Positions 25,647-34,895 of a stretch of DNA of 64,000 nucleotides are shown here, in pieces (positions within the stretch are counted from its first letter, which is position 1; each line of letters begins with the position of its first letter). The notes under the pieces were generated by a model. The model was given only the letters and a program-made list of their open reading frames with translations. It had not been told where the DNA came from and made no database searches. Position numbers and translations under genes: made by a program. This DNA comes from Fortiea contorta PCC 7126 (lineage in GTDB: Bacteria; Cyanobacteriota; Cyanobacteriia; Cyanobacteriales; Nostocaceae), in assembly GCF_000332295.1 (NCBI RefSeq), contig NZ_KB235930.1:4429895-4493894 (forward strand), written 5' to 3'.

Positions 25647-26164
25647 AAATTTCTAGTTAGTGAACAATTCGCACTAAATGAAGTGGCAATAATAAAACTC
25701 ATTTAATTTTGACATTTTCTTGGGGAATAGAGAATAGAGAATAGGGAATAAGCAACTTGTACTGAGCGTTGGCGTAGCGTCTTCTTGGCGCAGCTTCTTA
25801 TAGAAAAGAGAAGTCTAAGCATAGAGAATAGACAATCATTTCCCGCTAACAGACTCAACTATCTTCAGCGGGCTGCTCAGAATTTACCCTGGAACAATGG
25901 ATTCCCCAACAGTCCACGCGTATTGACAAAAGATACACGTTCCCGAAATATCATTGATGCACTTTCTGTGAGTCTTTCGGTATTTTTTGCCGATTTTACC
26001 TTAATATGGCTTTATTTAATGATTTTAGAGAATTGTAAATTTAGTATAAAGTTTAACAAAGTATCCTGCTGACAGACAAACTCCTGTGAATAACTGAAAA
26101 AGAAAATGTATTGAGATTCTCAACTTTGCTCTATCAGAGGAAAAGTCTAATGATTTGTGTTTAA
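25647..26164. other. 518-bp spacer between trpS and the accessory island
   Basis: It holds GAGAATAGAGAATAGGGAATAAG short repeats (25727-25752), a fragment of a common Nostoc repeat (GCGTTGGCGTAGCGTCTTC, 25767-25785) and AT-rich DNA that probably contains the promoter of the ABC-transporter operon. A 95-codon frame at 25785-26072 has no family likeness and begins inside the repeat; I do not count it as a gene. This is the left boundary of the island. Confidence 0.5.
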
Positions 26165-27943
26165 ATGCTAAAAATAAAACGTGCAATTGTATTAGTTTGG
26201 CAAAGCGCTTCAGGCTGGAGTGTAATTCATCTTTCTCTAACAGCGATTCAGAGTATATTGCCTCTGGCTTTACTTTATATAACTAAACTCATCGTTGATA
26301 AAATTGCTATTAGTCATAATATTGACGACAAAACGCAAATATTTGGTCAGATTATCTTCCTGTTATTCAACGCAGGACTGGTAATGTTTTTGATAAATGT
26401 CAATGCTGTAATTTCTGAGCTAGCATCAACAACATTGTCACAACGAGTTACAGATCATCTACAAGTGATACTTTTCAAAAAAGCGATTGAGATTGATTTA
26501 GAGTCTTACGAAAATCCTCAATATCAGGACATTTTAGAACGGGCTAAATGGGAAGCCCCATACCGACCGACTCAAATGTTAAATAGCTTGACCTCCTTAG
26601 GGCAAAGTGCAATTTCCTTATTGGCGATCGCTGGGTTGCTCATCTCCCTTAACTGGGGGCTGCTCAGTGTGTTATTGGTCGCTTCCCTGCCAAGTATGTT
26701 CGTTCGTTTTCGGCAATCAAAAGTCCTTTACAAATGGCGTCGCCATCAAACTGAAATAGAACGCAAAACCAACTATCTTGGGCATTTATTACTGGGAGAT
26801 AGTCCTGCGAAGGAAATTCGATTATTTAATTTAGGTCATTTTTTGATTGATCGGTTTTATAATCTCAGGCAGCAACTGTTTAAAGAGAAACTGGCGATTA
26901 CTACTCGACAAGCCATCACCCGACTGATGACACAGGGATTTGCAGGAATTGCGGTATTAGTTACCTATGGCTTTATTATTCATCAAACTATTTATAGTAA
27001 ATTTCAACTCGGCGATTTGGTGCTGTATAGCCAAGCTTTTCAGCGCAGTCAAGGTTCACTCGCTGGCCTAATTTCTGCACTAGGGCAAGTACATGAACAT
27101 AACTTATTTCTTGCTGATTTATTTGAGTTTCTAGCCTTAAATCCTACTATCAATGAGCCTGTACATCCTAAATTAGTACCCCGTCCAATGCAACAAGGTA
27201 TTGTATTTCAGGATGTTAGCTTTCAATATCAAAACTCCTCGCGTCAAGCAATTAAGCAGGTTAATCTCACTATTGCGCCAGGGGAAATTATCGCCCTAGT
27301 TGGAGAAAACGGGTCTGGTAAAACCACATTGGTCAAACTGCTCTGCCGTCTTTATGAAGTGACCGAAGGTAGTATTACTATCGATGGTATAGATCTGCGG
27401 CACTTTTCGGTGCAGGATTTGCATCGCCAAATCAGTGTGATTTTTCAGGACTATACTCGCTATCAGCTGAGTGCAGAAGACAATATCTGGTTTGGGAATA
27501 TTGACCTACCTCCAACTTCTGAAAAAATTACTCAAGCAGCTCAAAAGTCAGGCGCTGATGCGGTGCTCCAAACTTTACCGCAAGGATACAACACCCTACT
27601 AGGGAAATGGTTTAAAGGTGGGGAAGAACTGAGTGGTGGACAATGGCAAAAAATCGCTCTGGCTCGTGCTTTCTTACGGGATGCTCAGTTGGTGGTGCTA
27701 GATGAGCCGACGAGTGCGATGGATGCGAAGGCTGAGGCTGAAGTATTTCAGCAGTTTCGTGAACTCATGCGCTCACGCTCTGCGCTCTTAATTACCCATC
27801 GTCTTTCGACTGTGAAAATGGCGGATCGGATTTATGTTATGCACCATGGAGAAATCGTGGAAAGTGGCACCCACCATCAGTTGATGGCACGACAAGGCAA
27901 ATATGCCCATTTGTTTGAAATCCAAGCTAAAAATTACCAATAA
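26165..27943 (+). CDS. ABC exporter with fused membrane and ATPase domains
   Basis: A 592-residue half-transporter. Residues 1-330 hold six predicted membrane helices with the intracellular-loop segment L-E-S-Y-E-N-P-Q-Y-Q-D-I-L-E seen in exporters of natural-product clusters. The ATPase domain has Walker A G-E-N-G-S-G-K-T-T near residue 380, signature L-S-G-G-Q-W near residue 489 and the Walker B/D-loop V-V-L-D-E-P-T-S-A-M-D. No peptidase C39 domain is present, so it does not itself cleave a leader. It is the first gene of the plus-strand operon; its TAA overlaps the next ATG (TAATG). The likely role is export of a lipid-linked sugar or a modified peptide. Confidence 0.85.
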   Translation: MLKIKRAIVLVWQSASGWSVIHLSLTAIQSILPLALLYITKLIVDKIAISHNIDDKTQIFGQIIFLLFNAGLVMFLINVNAVISELASTTLSQRVTDHLQVILFKKAIEIDLESYENPQYQDILERAKWEAPYRPTQMLNSLTSLGQSAISLLAIAGLLISLNWGLLSVLLVASLPSMFVRFRQSKVLYKWRRHQTEIERKTNYLGHLLLGDSPAKEIRLFNLGHFLIDRFYNLRQQLFKEKLAITTRQAITRLMTQGFAGIAVLVTYGFIIHQTIYSKFQLGDLVLYSQAFQRSQGSLAGLISALGQVHEHNLFLADLFEFLALNPTINEPVHPKLVPRPMQQGIVFQDVSFQYQNSSRQAIKQVNLTIAPGEIIALVGENGSGKTTLVKLLCRLYEVTEGSITIDGIDLRHFSVQDLHRQISVIFQDYTRYQLSAEDNIWFGNIDLPPTSEKITQAAQKSGADAVLQTLPQGYNTLLGKWFKGGEELSGGQWQKIALARAFLRDAQLVVLDEPTSAMDAKAEAEVFQQFRELMRSRSALLITHRLSTVKMADRIYVMHHGEIVESGTHHQLMARQGKYAHLFEIQAKNYQ

Positions 27944-29217
27944 TGACGACTCAAACTCCCGAATTTACGGTCTTGCTTGCCTGTATACGGTTTTATTTAG
28001 GTACAACAACGAAGAGCGAAGTGAGTTGTCTACTGGCGTCAGATTTGAACTGGAGAACTTTACTCGAAACTGCGATCAACAATGGCGTCATGCCGATATT
28101 GTATCAGAGCCTCAAAGCGATGGAGGCGGATGTGGTGCCGCCAGCAGTGATAGTGCAACTGCAAACGTGCAACCGGATGAATGGACTGCATAATGTTTCT
28201 CAAACCAAGGAATTACTAGAGATTCTGACGGATCTGGAAAAAGCTGGAATTGAGGCGATCGCTTTTAAAGGGCCGACTCTCGCCGCATCTGTTTATGGCA
28301 ATGTTACCCTACGCCAATTTAATGATCTAGACATCTTCGTGAGGCTGGAGGACTTTTGGCAGGCGAAAGCCTTTTTGTCCACCCTAGGCTATGAATCTAT
28401 TGCCTCAGAAGCAGACCAAATGGAAACATTCAATCGCTATCTTCAAATCTCTTTATCGCACAGTACCCCTGAAGCGATAATGTTCAACCAGCGATTTCAA
28501 CCCTCTTTACTGCACAGCAACCCAGAAAGAAGTATTGATTTGCACTGGGGAATTCCGCCCAGACGAGCTTGGAAGAGCGATCAGTTTGAGCGGCTCTGGG
28601 AAAATCTAGATCAGATTAATCTTATGGGTCAGGCAGTTAAAATCTTCTCTCCAGAAATAACCTTAGTCATTCAATGCATGAATGCTGGCAAAGAACTTTG
28701 GAAGGGATCATTTAAGCATATCTGTGATGTAGCCCAAATCATTCGAGCTTATCCTGATTTAAATTGGCAATCAGCTCTGGAACTGTCTTCTGAGTTACAC
28801 ACTCAGCGATTATTCCTTATAGGACTCAGTGTAACCCGTCAACTTCTACATGTTCCCTTACCCCAGTTCATTCTAGAAATGATTGTTAGCAATGAGCTAA
28901 CCGACAAATGTCTTTTTGAGAGCGATCCCTCAGGAAAAAGCTTGCGCTTCCCCGCTGCTTTCCGTGGACTTCAAATCTCGTGGCAGGAATACACCTATCA
29001 ACTCAAAATTATCGATCAATGGTGGGATGGGCTATTGATCACCAGAGACTATGTGCAATCGATTCTTAGATCTTTGCTGTCACCAGATGAACGCGATCGC
29101 CAATTCTTGCCACTACCGAAGAGATTATTTTTTCTCTACTACATAATTCGCCCCATCCGAGTGCTAATCAACTATTCGCCGTTCCGTAAATCATTCGTCG
29201 TAGAAAGCAAACCATAG
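27943..29217 (+). CDS. Nucleotidyltransferase family protein (NTP_transf_5), 424 aa
   Basis: A 424-residue protein of the NTP_transf_5 (PF14907) family. The core is visible at about residues 100-135: A-I-A-F-K-G-P-T-L-A-A-S-V-Y-G, then R-Q-F-N-D-L-D-I-F-V, the D-x-D metal motif of nucleotidyltransferases. It overlaps the ABC gene by one base, so the two are coupled. Members of this family occur beside lasso-peptide, PqqD and exopolysaccharide genes; the substrate is not known. A second, diverged member is at 38960-40024. Confidence 0.8.
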   Translation: MTTQTPEFTVLLACIRFYLGTTTKSEVSCLLASDLNWRTLLETAINNGVMPILYQSLKAMEADVVPPAVIVQLQTCNRMNGLHNVSQTKELLEILTDLEKAGIEAIAFKGPTLAASVYGNVTLRQFNDLDIFVRLEDFWQAKAFLSTLGYESIASEADQMETFNRYLQISLSHSTPEAIMFNQRFQPSLLHSNPERSIDLHWGIPPRRAWKSDQFERLWENLDQINLMGQAVKIFSPEITLVIQCMNAGKELWKGSFKHICDVAQIIRAYPDLNWQSALELSSELHTQRLFLIGLSVTRQLLHVPLPQFILEMIVSNELTDKCLFESDPSGKSLRFPAAFRGLQISWQEYTYQLKIIDQWWDGLLITRDYVQSILRSLLSPDERDRQFLPLPKRLFFLYYIIRPIRVLINYSPFRKSFVVESKP

Positions 29218-29234
29218 AACCTGGAAAAATCATT

Positions 29235-30635
29235 ATGGATCAATTATCAAAACTAGATATCGACTCAGCCCTGACTCAATTCAAGTTGGCTAATGCTTGG
29301 CAAATTCAAGGTAAATTTGAGGATGCATTTATTCGCTATCAAGAAACTTTGCAATTGCGACCTGACTATATGCCTGCCTATCAGCAGTTAGGGAATTTGA
29401 TGCTCAAACAACGTCGGCACGATGAGGCATTAGAGTACTATGAGCAAGCACTCGCACTTGATTTTGAAGCAACTGATCTGTCTTTTTACTACCAATGTTT
29501 AGGCTTGCCAAAGCAGCGTCCTGATGCGCCAATTCAATCAGAAAATATTTCATTTGCCAACGAATCATCAACCTTGATCGCAACGGGCAAAATTAATCTC
29601 GGTAAACAAAGAGTTTTTGGATACCATCGTAGTGGTTGGAACTTTGCAATTCAGGCACTTAGCCCTTTGCACAATCCTCAAGGCATTTTATTTGATGGCT
29701 GTTTAGAGCAGCAGTTCCTTTTTCAACACAACCGTATAGGTAAGCGACCGCCTCGGATATTAGCAAAAATGCACGCAGATGGTGTGTTTGAAAATTTGGC
29801 AACGTCAGAAGAAAAGGGGATTATTCCCTATCAAAAACCTTGGGTTGGGTTTGTGCATCATCCTCCATCCATGCCCATCTGGTTTAATTACCGAACATCC
29901 CTCCAAAAGCTAGTTGAAAAAGAAGTTTGGCAAGACAGTTTACCACACTGCGTCGGCTTATTTGCCCTTTCTCACCATTGTGCTGACTGGCTTAAGCAGC
30001 AGACAGGTAAACCGGTTTCGGCACTAATCCATCCTACAGAGATTCCAGACAAACAGTTTGATTTCAACCAGTTTCTCGCCAATCCTCAGAAAAAGGTAGT
30101 GCAGATTGGTTGGTGGCTGCGGAAGTTGCACTCGATTTATCAATTACCTCTGGCTCAAAATAATCCACTTGGATACGAAAAAGTCAGATTAGGGTTTTTG
30201 TTTGACTCAGCAGAAGCAGTGTTTACACAGCTGATGAACATAGAAGCGAGGATTTATAAAATCCAAATTGATGAAGCTTATTTAGCAAATACTAACGTGA
30301 TCAGACATATTCCTAATGATGAATATGATGACTTGTTATCGACGAATATTGCTTTTGTAGATTTGTATGATTCCAGTGCTAACAATGCCATTATCGAATG
30401 TATTGCCCGTGCTACTCCACTACTGGTGAATCCTCTCCCCGCTGTGAAAGAATATCTAGGAGAGGACTATCCTATGTACTTCAATTCTTTAGAAGAAGCT
30501 GCAAAAAAAGCCTTGGACACCTCACTGATTTTAGAGACACATGAGTATCTTAAATCTTGTGAAACTCGACAGAAGCTATCAGCAGAATATTTTATAAATA
30601 GCTTTTGTAACAGTGAAGTTTATAAACTTATCTAA
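29235..30635 (+). CDS. TPR-glycosyltransferase-like fusion, 466 aa
   Basis: The N-terminal 80 residues contain two tetratricopeptide repeats (A-F-I-R-Y-Q-E-T-L-Q-L-R-P-D-Y and A-L-E-Y-Y-E-Q-A-L-A-L-D). The remaining 380 residues resemble a GT-B glycosyltransferase: N-terminal W-V-G-F-V-H-H-P-P, a C-terminal Rossmann part beginning K-V-V-Q-I-G-W-W-L-R-K, and the donor-site-like segment N-N-A-I-I-E-C-I-A-R-A-T-P-L-L-V-N. Eighteen bases separate it from the nucleotidyltransferase gene. Donor and acceptor are unknown. Confidence 0.65.
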   Translation: MDQLSKLDIDSALTQFKLANAWQIQGKFEDAFIRYQETLQLRPDYMPAYQQLGNLMLKQRRHDEALEYYEQALALDFEATDLSFYYQCLGLPKQRPDAPIQSENISFANESSTLIATGKINLGKQRVFGYHRSGWNFAIQALSPLHNPQGILFDGCLEQQFLFQHNRIGKRPPRILAKMHADGVFENLATSEEKGIIPYQKPWVGFVHHPPSMPIWFNYRTSLQKLVEKEVWQDSLPHCVGLFALSHHCADWLKQQTGKPVSALIHPTEIPDKQFDFNQFLANPQKKVVQIGWWLRKLHSIYQLPLAQNNPLGYEKVRLGFLFDSAEAVFTQLMNIEARIYKIQIDEAYLANTNVIRHIPNDEYDDLLSTNIAFVDLYDSSANNAIIECIARATPLLVNPLPAVKEYLGEDYPMYFNSLEEAAKKALDTSLILETHEYLKSCETRQKLSAEYFINSFCNSEVYKLI

Positions 30636-30640
30636 AGACG

Positions 30641-31561
30641 ATGTTTTACTTGCAAAAATGGTTTGGTAAACACACGGCAAGAGGATATTTACAACCAAAG
30701 TGTCAGAAATTTTCATATCTATTTCCTAAATCTGTTGTGATTGAACAAGTAGCGACTGGATTTCAGTTTACTGAAGGCCCTGTTTGGATGGTTGAAAAGC
30801 AGTGTTTACTATTCAGCGATATTCCTGCTAACAAAATTTATAAACTCAATGGCTCCGGACAAGCCGCTGTGTTTCGAGAGCCGAGTCACCACGCCAACGG
30901 CTTGACCCGCGATCGCCAAGGTCGCCTAATCGCCTGTGAACATGGGAGCCGCTGCGTTACCCGCACTGAGCCAGACGGAACCCTAACGGTATTGAGCGAT
31001 CGCTTTAACAACCAAAAACTCAACAGCCCAAACGATGTCATCGTCAAAAGCGATGGGGCAATTTACTTCACCGATCCGCCCTACGGCATTCAACCTGAGC
31101 AGCAAGAACAACCATTCCAGGGCGTTTATAGACTCTCACCAAATGGTCAAGACCTGAGTGTGATTGCGGATGATTTTATCAAACCGAATGGTCTGGCGTT
31201 GTCGCCCGACGAGCAAACGCTTTATGTTGCCGATTCATCTGAGCGTTGTCACATTCGCGCCTTTGACGTGCAGGCAGATGGGGCGATCGCCAATGGTCGA
31301 GTTTTTCACACCATGACAACTCCAGGTGTGACAGGTAATCCAGATGGCATGAAGGTTGATCGAGATGGGCATCTTTACGCGACTGGCCCTGGGGGAGTGT
31401 GGGTGTTAGAGCCAGATGGTACCCATCTAGGAACAATCGTGTTGCCTGAACAGCCTGCGAACTGCGCTTGGGGTGATGCCGACTGGCAAAGCCTTTACAT
31501 CACAGCCCGCACTTCGCTCTATAAAATTCGCGTTAATACACCAGGAATTGCTCTGTTATGA
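30641..31561 (+). CDS. SMP-30/gluconolactonase family protein
   Basis: A 306-residue six-bladed beta-propeller of the SMP-30/LRE family, which hydrolyses sugar lactones using a divalent metal. Metal-site residues are in place: T-E45-G-P-V-W, L-N-S-P-N-D-V, K-P-N-G-L-A-L-S-P-D and G-N-P-D-G-M. It starts five bases after the previous stop and ends by overlapping the next ATG (ATGA). Together with the uronate-dehydrogenase-like SDR downstream it could open an aldono- or uronolactone made by that enzyme. Confidence 0.8.
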   Translation: MFYLQKWFGKHTARGYLQPKCQKFSYLFPKSVVIEQVATGFQFTEGPVWMVEKQCLLFSDIPANKIYKLNGSGQAAVFREPSHHANGLTRDRQGRLIACEHGSRCVTRTEPDGTLTVLSDRFNNQKLNSPNDVIVKSDGAIYFTDPPYGIQPEQQEQPFQGVYRLSPNGQDLSVIADDFIKPNGLALSPDEQTLYVADSSERCHIRAFDVQADGAIANGRVFHTMTTPGVTGNPDGMKVDRDGHLYATGPGGVWVLEPDGTHLGTIVLPEQPANCAWGDADWQSLYITARTSLYKIRVNTPGIALL

Positions 31562-32268
31562 CTTCTGATTCTCCACTTATTAGCGTCATTATTCCGGTTT
31601 ATAACCGCGATCGCTATCTTGCCGAAGCGATTGAAAGTGTTCTCGCTCAAACCTATCCAGCGATTGAACTGATTGTAGTTGATGATGGTTCGAGCGATCG
31701 CAGTGCCGAAGTTGCCCAAAGATACCCTCTCATCTATCATTACCAGCCCAATGGGGGAATCGGTTCTGCACGAAATGCTGGAATCGCTTTAGCAACTGGT
31801 GAATTTCTTGCCTTTCTCGATTCTGACGACATTTGGGTAACAGACAAACTATCGAAACAAATGGCAGCCTTTGAGACTGATCCGACCTTAGAGGTTGTAT
31901 TTGGCTATACCCAACAATTTTACAGTCCAGAGTTGGATGAAACCTTTCGCCAAAGCATCCGCTGCCCTGAACAACCGATCGCAGGCTATCTTTCTAACAT
32001 GATGTTAATTCGTCGCTCAACGTTTTTGCAGGTGGGACTGTTTAACCCAGAACTCAAGTGCGGGATAGACATTGAGTGGTACGGCCGCGCTGCCGAACAA
32101 AAGCTCAAAATGACCCTGTTACCGGATGTTATTCATCTGAGACGGCTGCATGAAACCAACAATGGACTTCTCGAAGCAGATCAACATAAAGAGCGATTGC
32201 ATGTCTTGAAAGCGATGCTTGATCGCCGCCGACAAGTTCAACCAGATCAGTCTCCTGCGGCTAGCTAA
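31558..32268 (+). CDS. Family 2 glycosyltransferase A
   Basis: A 236-residue GT2 enzyme with the GT-A fold: start S-V-I-I-P-V-Y-N-R-D-R-Y, nucleotide-sugar site V-V-D-D-G-S-S-D, and the metal-binding D-x-D as L-D-S-D-D-I-W. The C-terminal half carries R-R-L-H-E-T-N-N. No membrane anchor is visible. It is coupled to the upstream lactonase by ATGA overlap. It is similar to the GT2 genes at 34086 and 34896, suggesting duplication within the cluster. Confidence 0.88.
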   Translation: MTSDSPLISVIIPVYNRDRYLAEAIESVLAQTYPAIELIVVDDGSSDRSAEVAQRYPLIYHYQPNGGIGSARNAGIALATGEFLAFLDSDDIWVTDKLSKQMAAFETDPTLEVVFGYTQQFYSPELDETFRQSIRCPEQPIAGYLSNMMLIRRSTFLQVGLFNPELKCGIDIEWYGRAAEQKLKMTLLPDVIHLRRLHETNNGLLEADQHKERLHVLKAMLDRRRQVQPDQSPAAS

Positions 32269-32316
32269 TCTCTCTGGGTGCAAGCTGAACATTCCCTCCT
32301 CCCTATCCCTTCTCCT

Positions 32317-33165
32317 ATGCAGTTATACGCCCAAACAATTCTCCAACTCTTACAACAACTTGAGCGATTGGGATATCCACAGATTGATCAAGTTTACATT
32401 CACAATGCTTACAAATTTATCATCACAAAAATTGTAGGTCGCTATCGTCCTTCTGGTAAAACCACGATCGCCCATATGATCGGGACAGCGAGTATTTTAG
32501 CATCCCTCAAAACCTCTAAAGAAATCATTGCAGCGGGATTGCTCCACGTTGTCTATGACTATGGAGATTTTGGAGATGGGCGCTCGGGAATCTCTCCGGC
32601 TAAACAGCAACCAACGATCGCGGTGCTGGGAACGCAAGCAGAAGAATATGTCAGGCGATATACCCTCTTCAACTGGAGTTGGAATGAGGCTCAACTAATT
32701 GAGATCCGCGATCGTATTGCCAGTTTGGATTCCTTTGATCGGGCAGTTCTACTGATTCGGCTGGCAAATGAGTTAGAAGATTTTCTCGATTTAGGCATTC
32801 TCTACTGTGAGAGTGCTGAAGGTCGTAAAGAAGGGATTAAGGCGACGGGTCATTTGCTCATTGAGCTAGCTAACAAACTTGGATTCCCGATGCTGGCTGG
32901 CGAGTTATCAATCGCCTTTGAGAACAACCTGGAAACAAGAACGTTTGCCGAATTCTGTAACCCTGGTTTCGGCACTAGGGATTTTGCTCTTGCTCCTTTA
33001 TCGTATACACTCAAACCGACTATCAAAATTCATCAAACAACTACTGAGATCCCTAAGCAATTGCTCAATCGCATTCTCAATGGCAAGCAGGTTTTACTAT
33101 CGCTGAGATCGCGTATTCACAGGAAAAGTAAGCAGATTGTGAGATCGCTCATTCCGCATGTTTAA
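32317..33165 (+). CDS. DUF6817-like (HD-fold) protein, 282 aa
   Basis: A 282-residue soluble protein. I-A-H-M-I-G-T-A-S-I-L and A-A-G-L-L-H-V-V-Y-D-Y-G-D-F follow the pattern of the HD-like DUF6817 family, which is distantly related to RelA/SpoT-type hydrolases; the second His is followed by Val rather than Asp, so metal catalysis is doubtful. The ATG at 32317 is chosen; a GTG at 32278 is possible. It sits inside the glycosyltransferase operon. The role is unknown and the family match is tentative. Confidence 0.5.
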   Translation: MQLYAQTILQLLQQLERLGYPQIDQVYIHNAYKFIITKIVGRYRPSGKTTIAHMIGTASILASLKTSKEIIAAGLLHVVYDYGDFGDGRSGISPAKQQPTIAVLGTQAEEYVRRYTLFNWSWNEAQLIEIRDRIASLDSFDRAVLLIRLANELEDFLDLGILYCESAEGRKEGIKATGHLLIELANKLGFPMLAGELSIAFENNLETRTFAEFCNPGFGTRDFALAPLSYTLKPTIKIHQTTTEIPKQLLNRILNGKQVLLSLRSRIHRKSKQIVRSLIPHV

Positions 33166-33247
33166 CACGCGTTACAGCATGAATTGCGTTTGAATAGTCT
33201 AGATCCCACTGCTCTTTGAACAACAGATTAATCACTGAGACTTATCT

Positions 33248-34009
33248 ATGCTCTCTTTATTCCAGCGCTTTCAGCCTTACAACTCGTCCTCCCTTGAGAA
33301 AACCATTCTATTAACGGGTGCAGCTGGAACTATCGGCACATCCTTGCGGCTTCTTCTCAAAGAAGACTATCACTTTCGCTGTCTTGATTGCCGTCGAGTT
33401 CCGCAAGCAAAAGATGTCCGAGTTGCAGATATCACAAATTTCAAAGCAGTTCTCAAGGCAATGCGGGGTGTAAATGCAGTCATTCATCTGGCTGCAAATC
33501 CGAATATCGATCAATCTTGGCAAGATGTTTACATCAGTGGTATCAAGGGCACTTACAACGTGTTTGAAGCGGCTCGCCAAGCTGGAGTCAAGCAGATTAT
33601 TTATGCCAGTACCAATCACGTTTCCGGCTGGCGAGAAGTCAAGCAAGAACCTCACATTACGCCTGAACAACTGGTGCGTCCTGACTCTTTGTATGCGGTC
33701 GGCAAAGCCTTTGGAGAAGCCTTGGGGCAATTTTTTGTTGATCGCTATGGAATGTCGATCATTTGTCTGCGGATTGGCGGGTTTCACAGTGAACCTAAAT
33801 TATATGTTCCTAACGATCGAATACTAGCAACTTGGTGTAGCCCACGAGATTTAGCGCAATTGGTGAGGCGATCGCTAGAGCATGAAAATTTAGGCTTTCA
33901 AATTTTTTATGGAATTTCTGGCAATACTCGCCGTTACTGGGACATTAGTAATGCTCAAGCGATACTTGGCTACGAACCTGAAGACAATGCCGAAAATCTT
34001 CTCGGCTAA
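33248..34009 (+). CDS. NAD-dependent epimerase/dehydratase-type SDR (uronate-dehydrogenase-like)
   Basis: A 253-residue extended-type SDR. The dinucleotide site is T-G-A-A-G-T-I-G, and the catalytic pair is Y-A-V-G-K with a preceding Y-A-S-T-N-H. The short length, the L-R-I-G-G-F segment and the missing long sugar-nucleotide C-terminal domain recall uronate dehydrogenase, which oxidises a free uronic acid to its lactone. The lactonase at 30641 fits that reading. A nucleotide-sugar epimerase is the alternative. An 82-base gap separates it from the preceding gene. Confidence 0.7.
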   Translation: MLSLFQRFQPYNSSSLEKTILLTGAAGTIGTSLRLLLKEDYHFRCLDCRRVPQAKDVRVADITNFKAVLKAMRGVNAVIHLAANPNIDQSWQDVYISGIKGTYNVFEAARQAGVKQIIYASTNHVSGWREVKQEPHITPEQLVRPDSLYAVGKAFGEALGQFFVDRYGMSIICLRIGGFHSEPKLYVPNDRILATWCSPRDLAQLVRRSLEHENLGFQIFYGISGNTRRYWDISNAQAILGYEPEDNAENLLG

Positions 34010-34085
34010 ATACATAACTGATAACTATTGAAAGCTTCACATAAACTAAGCCACGGTCGTTCCTTTAAAAAAACTATTAACTGTT

Positions 34086-34778
34086 ATGAGTCAACCCCTT
34101 GTAAGTGTTATTATTGCCGTTCAAAACGGCGAACAGTATCTAAACCAAGCAATCAACAGTATTGTTGCTCAAACCTACCCAAACGTTGAAATTCTGGTGG
34201 TCGATGGCAAATCAACCGATCAAACTGAAGCGATCGCAAAGTCTTATCCCCAAGTTCGCTACTTACACCAGACAGCTAAGGGGCTGTCCGATGCTTGGAA
34301 CACCGGCATAAATGCCGCCAAAGGAGAGATGATTGCCTTTTTAGATCATGACGACTACTGGACACCCAATAAGTTAGCTCTACAAGTAGAGTACTTAATC
34401 CAACATCCAGAAGTACAGTCTGCGATCGCTCATTTCTGCTTCATCCTAGCCCATCCTGACCAATCCATCCCAACTGGGTTTAAGCCACAACTGCTCCAGA
34501 AAAAACTGATTGGACGAATTCCAGGGACTTTGCTAGTTTATAAAACAGTCTTTGACTATATCGGTCAATTTGATACCAACCTGAAAATTGCCAGTGATGT
34601 AGACTGGTTTACACGGGCTAAAGACCAAAATATCTCCTTGGTTGTAATCCCTGAAGTCGTTCTCTACAAACGGGTTCACAACAATAACCTTTCATCTAAT
34701 GCCCTTGTCAACAATCAAGAACTCTTAGGCATCTTAAAGCAATCGATTGCAAGACAACGGAATAATCAAATCTCCTAG
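34086..34778 (+). CDS. Family 2 glycosyltransferase B
   Basis: A 230-residue GT2 enzyme: S-V-I-I-A-V-Q-N-G-E-Q-Y start, V-V-D-G-K-S-T-D nucleotide site and F-L-D-H-D-D-Y-W as the D-x-D-type metal motif. It is the last gene of the plus-strand operon. It ends 118 bases before the convergent GT2 gene, with a bidirectional hairpin between them. It probably adds one sugar in the same glycan as its neighbours. Confidence 0.88.
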   Translation: MSQPLVSVIIAVQNGEQYLNQAINSIVAQTYPNVEILVVDGKSTDQTEAIAKSYPQVRYLHQTAKGLSDAWNTGINAAKGEMIAFLDHDDYWTPNKLALQVEYLIQHPEVQSAIAHFCFILAHPDQSIPTGFKPQLLQKKLIGRIPGTLLVYKTVFDYIGQFDTNLKIASDVDWFTRAKDQNISLVVIPEVVLYKRVHNNNLSSNALVNNQELLGILKQSIARQRNNQIS

Positions 34779-34858
34779 CGCGATCTTGTCTATTTTGCAA
34801 AACCTTGAATAGCCAAGGTCAAAAAAAACTTACCAATACAGCCTTTAGATTGATGTTA

Positions 34859-34882
34859 TTTTCCTCTCATCTGGGAGGAAAA
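34859..34882. terminator. Bidirectional terminator between the two island operons
   Basis: TTTTCCTC (34859-34866), an 8-base loop, then GAGGAAAA (34875-34882) form a perfect 8-bp stem with A/T runs on both sides. It lies in the 117-base space where the plus and minus operons converge and can end both transcripts. Confidence 0.7.
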
Positions 34883-34895
34883 AAGGTTTTCAGCA

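Noticed and set aside
25785-26072. A 95-codon frame as a gene
   Set aside because: It begins within a dispersed repeat, has no ribosome site and no family likeness.
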